The position numbers were made by a program, and so were the translations under genes. A stretch of 64,000 nt of DNA from Ahaetulla prasina. Its lineage: Eukaryota; Chordata; Lepidosauria; Squamata; Colubridae. The stretch is taken from positions 57,733,409 through 57,797,408 of the forward strand of contig NC_080546.1 of the NCBI RefSeq assembly GCF_028640845.1, in the 5' to 3' direction. The notes beneath the pieces are model-generated. The model searched no databases, was not told the DNA's origin, and saw only the letters and a list, made by a program, of their open reading frames with translations. This document shows positions 56,643 to 64,000 of the stretch, piece after piece (position 1 is the stretch's first letter; the number at the start of each line of letters is the position of its first letter).

Positions 56643-56749
56643 ATGCATTTAAGAAAACAATTCAACATTTTGGAAATCTGGATATTCTGGTCAATAATGC
56701 TGGAGTGAATGATGAAATGAACTGGGAAAACACCATTCAAATCAACTTG
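56643..56749 (+). CDS. HPGD: HPGD exon 3
   Basis: The acceptor is TTCCTTACAG| and the donor TTG|GTAAGT. The 107 nt complete codon 73 and encode through residue 108 ([18 protein letters not shown] ... QINL). NNAG at ~90-93 is the conserved short-chain dehydrogenase motif stabilising the central sheet, and the QINL Asn lies in the family's catalytic neighbourhood. Phase 0 at the 3' end matches exon 4. Confidence 0.95.
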
Positions 56750-59325
56750 GTAAGTCTTGTGCATATATTTTTAAAAGAAAAAAAAAGAAGTGTAGTTAAA
56801 AATCTAGAGGAAAAAATGTTTTATTTTTGGGGGGTTAATTTTTTTATTTCCAAGTATATATAAAATTAATAATAATTAGATTTGCTATTTTTTTTCTGCA
56901 AGCATATGTTTTTTAAACAACTGTTGAATGTGGATGTTTGAGAACAACTGAATATTTTTATATTATCAAGCTTCCTAAACTCTTAGTTTTCATGTAGAAA
57001 CCTATTAGAAACTATTCTAGAGTTGGATTAACAAATCTGATAACTTTTCATTAATATGAAATTAATGTGCTGGTATATCAATTTGACCTTATTTCACTAG
57101 GAAAAACAGTTTAAGAAATTTACTTAGGTCATCTTGGCTTCTGTCTCTAAACCAACAAGCTCACCTAGCTCCTGCGTATTTCTTATTTTTTTTTCTTTTG
57201 TCCCTTTTTGTTACAACTAGAAAAGACTGGATTTCAGAATGAGTAAAGCCAAGTACACCTTACTTCTCATTTCTGAATCTGAACAGAATAAATTTGCAAT
57301 TGTATTAAATCCATACTTCTGAATCATGAATTAAGCTTGTTATGCTGAATGTAATTTTAATGAAGTGTGTGGTGTGGGTGGGTGGGGGAGAGAGGGAGAG
57401 AGAGAGAGACAGGAGTCAGTTTTGATCCTTGCAAGTGCTTAGATATGTTTTCTTGCAACATTTTTAAAAGTAGTTTTGTATTTCCTTCTTTCTGTAGCTG
57501 ACAGAGAATGAATAACCCAAGGTCACTCAGCTGGCTTTGTGCTTAAGAAGCTACTAGAACTCATGTGTCCATGCCTCTTGCTCGGTTCCTTAAGTTTTAC
57601 ACCAAACTGGCTTAGTAAGATTAATTGAACATACAATAAATATAACATAAAATTAATTTTATGATTAAAATAGAGTCTAGCTGGATTCTAATCAAAAGCA
57701 TTCATCCTAAACTCACACTTGCTTTAGTTTAATATGTTCTTTAAAAATAAAATGAATTATAAAATATTTTGTTAACAAAACTGTTGGTGCAAACCTGGCA
57801 TTATTTTATTTTTGGTTTATTAAAATTCCTGACTGCAATTAGAAGACCTCTCTCCTCTACCATCCCAAAGATCTAGTTATGATGAATGTTTTAAATCTTC
57901 CTTCAGAATCTAATATAATTATCTCCCTCTTTTGTGCTAGGAATAAATACCAGAAATAACTTCAAAGTGTATGTAATATAATTAACATTATATTAGATAA
58001 GTGCCATATCAGCAGCAATCATGATAAATGTCACTATTTGTCTAAAACTCCCTTTCCAAGACCTCAAGTGTTATATCACTTCAATATAGTACTACTTACA
58101 AAATACTGCTAACGGTTAACACTGTAAGCATGTTTGCTTTCTTCTTCCTTTTAATAATATAAAAGAAGTGTACCTTTCAATACATAGATAAATATATATC
58201 TTTATAAGTACACATAAAGTTCCTTTTGGGGAGGAGGGATGGCCATATAAATTTGATAAATAAATAACTGCAAGCAGGTGAAAAAGAAATACATAGATCA
58301 TAATTTAAAAACTATTGTTAATAATACTGATATTAATCAATAGTGAGAGGAACAAGGGCAATGAGGACAATCACGATAATGTTTATAATTCTTAAATGAA
58401 TGAGGAGTAGGAGATACACGTAGTCCTCGACTGAAGGCCACAATTGAGCCCAAAATTTCTGTTGCTAAACGAGGCAGTTATTGATTGAATTTTGTCTCAT
58501 TTTACAACCTCATTGTGCATTAGGATCATGTGATTATAAATAGGTCTCTGTCTTAGTTCATACCATATCCATATACCACATTCTGCTGTCCAGAAAGTAT
58601 ATTTCAGGGACACAGCAAAGTTATATACAAAGTTTGTACAAAAGAAGTCACATATGTGGATAGGGTACTGTAAAACATGGGACCAGGATAATGTTCTTTC
58701 ACCTGTGGTTAAAATCCTGAAAGGATGTTCAAGTCCCACAGCCCCATTTGATATTGTTTTGGAATGAACAGCAACAGCAATAGAGACCTAATTAGACTAG
58801 ACAGATAGTCTAGTCTTGTAGTAATGGTTATAAATAATTTCCACATGGCAACCATTTTGTCAAATCACTTCCAAATGTTGTCAAGAAAATTTCAGGTACT
58901 TGTGCTGAAAGTCATCAGAAATCAAGAATGTAAAAAGGCACATCCATGCATGTGGGGAGAGAGGGTGGGGGGACAGAGAGACATAAAACTTATACTAAAC
59001 TGTAATCAGACTTAATAATTATTAGTATTAATAATAACTATTTATTATTTCTCTCCTGAGTAGTTATAAAAATGCATATACAGACACGCACATTTAGGTT
59101 TGTGGTTATGTAGATGTGATTGTGTGTGTAAAATTGAAATATTGCTATTCCAAGTTAAATTAATGAACTATATATATATATTTCATGAAAAATGAAGAAT
59201 GTAACTATTTACAACACGTTAGCATTGTACTCTGAATAATAGATTGCTGATTCTCAATACCTTTGAGCTAGGAAATCAGATTTAAATTAAGGCCATCTGA
59301 ATTTATTTGTTTTCTGCTACTATGA
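56750..59325 (+). other. HPGD: HPGD intron 3, first part; SINE scrap and short repeat
   Basis: GT at 56750. 57495-57620 (AACCCAAGGTCACTCAGCTG ... ACCAAACTGGC) is a SINE scrap of the 55350 family. A GTGG/GA run lies at 57370-57410. 58420-58505 (GTAGTCCTCGACTGAAGGCC; ATTGAGCCCAAAATTTCTGT) is the dispersed repeat also found reversed at 25590. No genes were seen. Confidence 0.7.
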
Positions 59326-59329
59326 TATT

Positions 59330-60305
59330 GTTAGACGACTTAGATGAGGTAATAGAAGGAGAATTTACCAAATTTGTGGATGATACTAACCTGGCAGGAA
59401 TATCAGGGCTGTCAAACTCGTGTTGTCATGGTGGTGTCACGTGACATATTGGGACTTTTCCCCCCTTTGCTAAATTGGGTGTGGGCATGGCCAATGTGTG
59501 ATGCATCTGGCCCCTGGCCACGAAATTAACAACCCTGCCCTAGATGATAGGCTCAAGATCCAGATGGATCTTGACACCCTTGAACACTGGGCCCTATTTA
59601 ACAAAGTGAAATTCAGTGTAGAAAAAAGTAAAGTCTTGCACTAGGCAAGAAAAACCAAAAGTACTCATATAGATTGGGTGAAACCAGGTTTAATAGCAGT
59701 AACTGTGAGAGGGATCTTGGAGTCTTAGTGGACAACCAATTGAATATGAGCCGACAGTGTGCAGCAGCAGCCAAAAAAACCAGTGCAATCCTAAATTCCA
59801 TTACAATCAAGATCAAGTGAGGTACTAATATTGTTTTATAAAGCCTTAGTAAGACCACACCTAGAATACTCAATTCAGTTTTGGTCACCACACTATAAAA
59901 AAGAAGTTGAGACTCTAGAAAAAGTGCAGAAAAGAGCAACCAAGATGATTAGGGGACTGTAGGCTAAATCATACGATGAACGGTTGCAGATATTTTGCAT
60001 GGCATGTCTAGTGAAGACAAGGACCAGGGGAGACATGATAGCAGTGTTCCAATATTTATGGAGCTATCACAGAGAGGAGGGGATCAAGCTATTTTCCAAA
60101 GCACCTGAATGCCAGACAAGGAATAATGGATGCAAATTAAGGATAAATTTTCTGAGAGTGAGAACAGTCAACCAATGGAACAGCTTGCATTCAGAGGTTG
60201 TGAGAGTGTCATCACTGGAAGCTTTCAAGAAGAGACTGGACTGCCATCTGTCAGAAATGGTGCAGGGTCTCCTGTTTGAGTGGGGGGTTGGACTAGACTG
60301 TTGTC
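59330..60305 (+). mobile_element. CR1 LINE 3' part in HPGD intron 3
   Basis: It begins inside the RT at the catalytic motif (KFVDDTNLAG; the usual FADD is FVDD here). It continues through LDTLEHWALFNKVKF-like and RDLGVLVDNQ-like coding traces and ends in the CR1 3' region (GGGGGGTTGGACTAGACTG). Coding traces are in shifting frames. A 134-bp element (59404-59537) interrupts it. Confidence 0.9.
59404..59537. mobile_element. 134-bp hAT-like MITE nested in CR1
   Basis: The ends CAGGGCTGTCAAACTCGTG and (complement) CAGGGTTGTTAATTTCGTG match at 15 of 19 positions. The inserted block interrupts otherwise collinear CR1 sequence. No clear 8-bp duplication survives. Confidence 0.75.
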
Positions 60306-61275
60306 CCACAAAGACAATTTCATTTTTAAAAGATATTCATTTTCAGGTTAATTATTTCCAGTGCTGACAGTTGACTTATATAGGTCTGCTCCTCCCAATA
60401 CATACTTCCTTTTGCTTGCTTATTATTGCTATTGTTATTTATTATGACAAATTATAATTGCATCAGAAGGATTATCCAATCCATCCAAAATGATTGATGA
60501 GAGAGTATTATACTGTTTGATGACTAACTACAAAGAGTTCTTCCATGTCTATTGTTAAGAACAAACTGGCCCAGAAATAGTCATTATGCTACTAGCTCAG
60601 GAATGTCAGCAGAGGGAATAAAAAGTATGATAGATTAAATAATTAATTCCTAGAATAATATACAAAATGTGATACATTGAATCTCTGACACTTTCAAAAT
60701 AACTTCCTCAATACATGCTTGGTTTTAGCTGCATGTCCACCTGTTGATATATTTTTTTTTATGTGTGATCTCCCAATCATGAAACCATTCAGTTTTGACT
60801 GAAACAAAAATTATACCATAAAAGTGATAATAGTCTTCAAGACTATTTTAGTTGCTTATCACAAGGAACTATTGCTTTAAATGAAAGAATAACATGTGGT
60901 AACAGATAGTGTGGGGACATGGGGGAAATTGATAAAAAGCTTGAAACTTCTACATGATAGCTACAAGTGCCTTGGCAGTTTGAAAGGTGTAGCTAACTGG
61001 CAGTTATAAAAAATGCCTCTGGCATCTATTAAGCAATCAAAGAACACTCAGAATCACATATATATTAAAAAGAAATATATATTACAAAATTGGAAGGAGA
61101 TCAAAAAAAAGATTCCGCATAGAATAAGAAATAATATTAAACGGGTCACATAAGAGGAAAGAAGCATTGGAAAACCGTTCTTAAAATTATTCAAGATGCA
61201 CAGTGAAACATTATTTTAAAAAACAGCTATAAGAATGAAATATACTTGATAATTCATTTGTATTTTCTATATCAG
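60306..61275 (+). other. HPGD: HPGD intron 3, last part
   Basis: AT-rich with no recognised repeat. The intron ends at CTATATCAG (61267-61275). Confidence 0.75.
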
Positions 61276-61372
61276 ATTTCAGTGATTAGAGGAACATATA
61301 TTGGACTAGAGTACATGAAAATTGAAAATGGTGGAAGTGGAGGGGCTATTATTAATACCGCATCATTAGCAG
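61276..61372 (+). CDS. HPGD: HPGD exon 4
   Basis: The acceptor is TATATCAG| and the donor GCAG|GTAAAA. The 97 nt encode residues 109-140 plus one base ([20 protein letters not shown] ... INTASLA). By numbering, Ser138 in TASLAG is the catalytic serine. Compared with mammals as I recall them, Arg113 replaces Ser and Ala137 replaces Ser. The exon carrying the Tyr-x-x-x-Lys pair is outside the window. Confidence 0.93.
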
Positions 61373-61617
61373 GTAAAAATATACTTTATACCTTATTTTT
61401 AAGGGCATGAGTTAAAATTTAATTCCCAAACACAATGTAAAATCTACATCCAAACCATTGCAATCATCTACAGCAGCATTAAAACCTGCAATAATTAAGA
61501 TTTGGAGGGCCCCCTTTCTTTTCTGATGCTTTTTCTAATATAGTTTAAGTAGACTGGTAAGTTCCATAACCATCCATTATGCATTTAGCTGGCCTTTATT
61601 TGTGAAATTATCAAAGG
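61373..61617 (+). other. HPGD: HPGD intron 4, start
   Basis: GT at 61373. Ordinary AT-rich intron sequence. Confidence 0.85.
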
Positions 61618-64000
61618 TGGAAAACGGGCATTGGTCTTACCTGATATGCTCCTTCTCAGGGTTTGGGGAAGATCATCCAGATACGGGTAATACTCTGCTT
61701 CATACTTGGAGACCGAGTTAATTTTCTTTGGCCCGAAATGAGGAACCGGTTATCCATAGGTATCGCCGGAATCAACAGTCACTCGGTGCTGCAACCGTTT
61801 CCGGAACGAGGTGTGTGTGTAAAACTACCTGAAGTCTGTACGGTGGGAAGACACTGAACAGAAGGCGAAGCTCTTCTGCCGTGCCAAAGACGAACCGTAT
61901 CCCTTTCCGACTTAGGAAGCCATGCCAAAGCTGGAAAGGAAACCATGGGCCTGTGAGGCCAAATTCGAAAGCCCTGTTACCTGTGTACCAGACAGCCCTC
62001 TAAGGGCGGAATGTTTGAAAACACCCCAAAGGGAACTGCACCTCCCAGGATCCAGATGTACAGGTGGGCAGTACAAGCCCTATACCACGAATGGATCAGG
62101 CATCCCGTGGGCTCTTGGCGATGGAGTGAGGCACTAATAGCCAATTAGCAGGAGTAGAATCTCATGAAAGCGTCGCCACGACTGCCTCCCCTTGCATAGC
62201 CCCTAGAAGTTGTGACATGCCGTGGGGCATGTAAGGTTAGTTTGGTTACTTTAATATAATTTAGATGTTCTTGGTAAGTAAGGTTTTGTTTGTTTCATCA
62301 TACACCAGAACAGTGGAGCCCAAGTAGACCAGGGTGATGCAGGGGTCAAAGGAAAACTGTTATCAGGATCCAGACACCTCCTAGGGAATGGGACAATGGA
62401 GATTGAAAGGACCATCCTGGGACTGTGGAAGTTCTGAGGCCCAAGGGCTCTACAAGAGTTAAAGCCCTCTGGACATGTCGAGACATGGGATGACCATCTG
62501 TGATGGCGATGTCTAACCAGCCAATTAAGTCGAGAGCCAGCCTTGGAAGGCATGGTCCAGGCCCTAGGGTCACAGCTGTATTAACCCGGGAAACCACCAC
62601 ACCACCCCCGCGGAGGTGGGATTAGAATGACTGGTAAGCCCTACAGCTGGTCAATATGGGAATGTCATTGTACCCCCGAAAAGTGGGCCACTAGAGACCC
62701 CAAGGGAATGGAAACCAAGACCCTCTGTCAAGTCTAGCAAGGGTAAGGCCACGGAACCACAGTATGTACATCCTAGGTAGTCACATTGGCTCCTAAATTA
62801 CAAGACCAGAACAAATACCTTGTGCTAGTATATAATTGTTAGATGATTCCAATAGCAGTGTAACCTAAGTCAGTCTTTAAGGTTATGTTCTGACTTGACT
62901 ACGGAATCAAAGCTATGTTACTCCCCATAGCAACTGGGCGGGGAAGGTAAAGGACCGAAGCCTGGATTGTTCACAATTGAAGAACCTCATTTCTACTGTT
63001 TCAATGTAAAATGATGAAGTGAACTCATTGGGAGCTGCAGAGGAAAGGATTAAAGCTGACAAGGTAGAAACCAAAAGTTTCCAGGTTATAAACCTAGTCA
63101 CGTCTCTGTCGCAGGTGAGATCAGCCAAACCACCCATGTTGATCTGTTCTCAGTGACCTGTCCTGCACACATTAAAGTGAAGGAGTAGGGTGGATGACCT
63201 TGTCCCCGACACTGTGGACAACTAGGGAGCTGCCAGGACACCAATAACCTGCCAGTGCCTGAAGTGTTATTCATAGAAGGGCACTGGGACCTCTAAACTA
63301 AACTGGAGAGAGTAGAGGCACACTCCAACCCCTGGAATTTAGGGACCCTGAATAGGGTGACTAATTGTGCCGTATACGGTCCCAAACCACTGGAACCACC
63401 TCCCCCATCAGGCAAGTGGTGCAAGCATTTGCCGAATGCCATGGCAGCATATAAGCCTAGTACTAACTGAAAGACTGAGGCCCCTTGGTTCCGACGAATC
63501 TACCACATTAAGGGACAGATCAATTTCAACATCGGTCTGCCAAGAGGAAGGACAGGCTTGCCAGGCAATTAATCTGTGCAGCCATGAAGGTTAACACCAG
63601 GATGTCAAGTACCTTCTCCTCAGAGGCGGAGAATTCCTCCTGTCAAGGGCTGCCAGGCCAACTATCACTTACCCCCCTTTCCAGCAAGAGCCGGCCGTGG
63701 GATTATCGGAGAGTAATGGTCCTTCCCGGATATACAATGGAAATGGGCCTAATGCAAGCAGTATCGATGCCAGACAAGCAGCCATATAGAACGACTGAAT
63801 ATATCATGGGGCAAGGCAGCCATACACTGATAAAAAAGACCAGTAGGTCAGGAACTCTCCATCATATGGATACGTCGCCCGTAGAAGGCGGATCTGGCCA
63901 GGGAATGGAAGGGTAATACCAGGAGTAGAACCTCTGCCATGAGGCTAAACAATAAGGCCGAGGGGCATGTATAACTAGCTCACCTGTGCGTGACAGTGCG
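61618..64000. mobile_element. Unidentified GC-richer insert in HPGD intron 4
   Basis: Near 61618 the sequence changes abruptly from AT-rich intron to GC-richer DNA, with many CpG and short GC-rich words (for example CCGGTTATCCATAGGTATCG), and this continues to the right edge. ORFs of 64-110 codons at 61663-61857, 61922-62137 and 63584-63916 have no domain that I recognise. No LTR, tRNA-like head or terminal duplication can be read because the right end is outside. The first segment (TTACCTGATATGCTCCTTCTC region) faintly recalls terminal repeats of DIRS-type retrotransposons. That is an impression only. Confidence 0.4.

Noticed and set aside
61618..64000. Bacterial contamination or mis-joined contig
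   Set aside because: There is no long ORF or prokaryotic gene spacing; an insert or misassembly cannot be fully excluded, but contamination by coding bacterial DNA does not fit.

Overview
The window is vertebrate nuclear DNA, most likely from a squamate reptile and probably a snake. It is AT-rich, intron-bearing and packed with interspersed repeats: CR1-clade LINEs, tRNA-derived squamate SINEs, hAT-type non-autonomous DNA elements, Penelope-like elements, Ty3/Gypsy elements and a Tc1 transposon. Nothing prokaryotic or viral-genomic is seen. The species call is inference from the repeat mix.

The one resident host gene recognised is HPGD (NAD-dependent 15-hydroxyprostaglandin dehydrogenase), on the + strand. 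Exons 1-4 lie at 42782-42874, 43899-44022, 56643-56749 and 61276-61372. All have GT/AG borders and compatible phases, and they encode residues 1-140 plus the first base of codon 141. The remaining exons, including the one with the catalytic Tyr and Lys, are beyond the right edge. Everything left of about 42.4 kb is intergenic.

Layout. 0-2.3 kb: reverse-strand CR1 and an old LINE tail. 4.5-10.2 kb: a hAT-like element, an internally deleted chromodomain Gypsy (5194-6220), and a cluster of Penelope-like elements with a GIY-YIG ORF, four hammerhead-ribozyme-like motifs and large inverted repeats. 11.3-12.0 kb: a hAT element with an exact 8-bp target duplication. 16.9-20.5 kb: a reverse-strand Gypsy whose gag-pol stays in one frame apart from three TGA codons. 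20.6-23.9 kb: LINEs. 25.0-28.2 kb: a 3.2-kb hAT-like element bounded by an 8-bp duplication; it contains a SINE, a long polypyrimidine tract and what appears to be the first coding exon, splice donor and CpG-rich upstream region of a TLCD3A (FAM57A)-like gene. 28.6-35 kb: more hAT-like, LINE, SINE and Penelope fragments. 35.1-36.6 kb: a full-length Tc1 transposon with two nonsense codons. 37-41 kb: SINE and LINE fragments. 42.4 kb to the end: HPGD. Its intron 2 holds a complete Gypsy provirus-like copy (46217-52031) with identical 489-bp LTRs but broken reading frames, and its intron 4 holds an unidentified GC-richer insert (from about 61.6 kb).

The most interesting observations are the gene-fragment capture by the hAT-like element at 25-28.2 kb and the Penelope ribozyme and inverted-repeat structures at 6.7-9.6 kb. 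Family assignments come from reading motifs by eye; no database search was possible.
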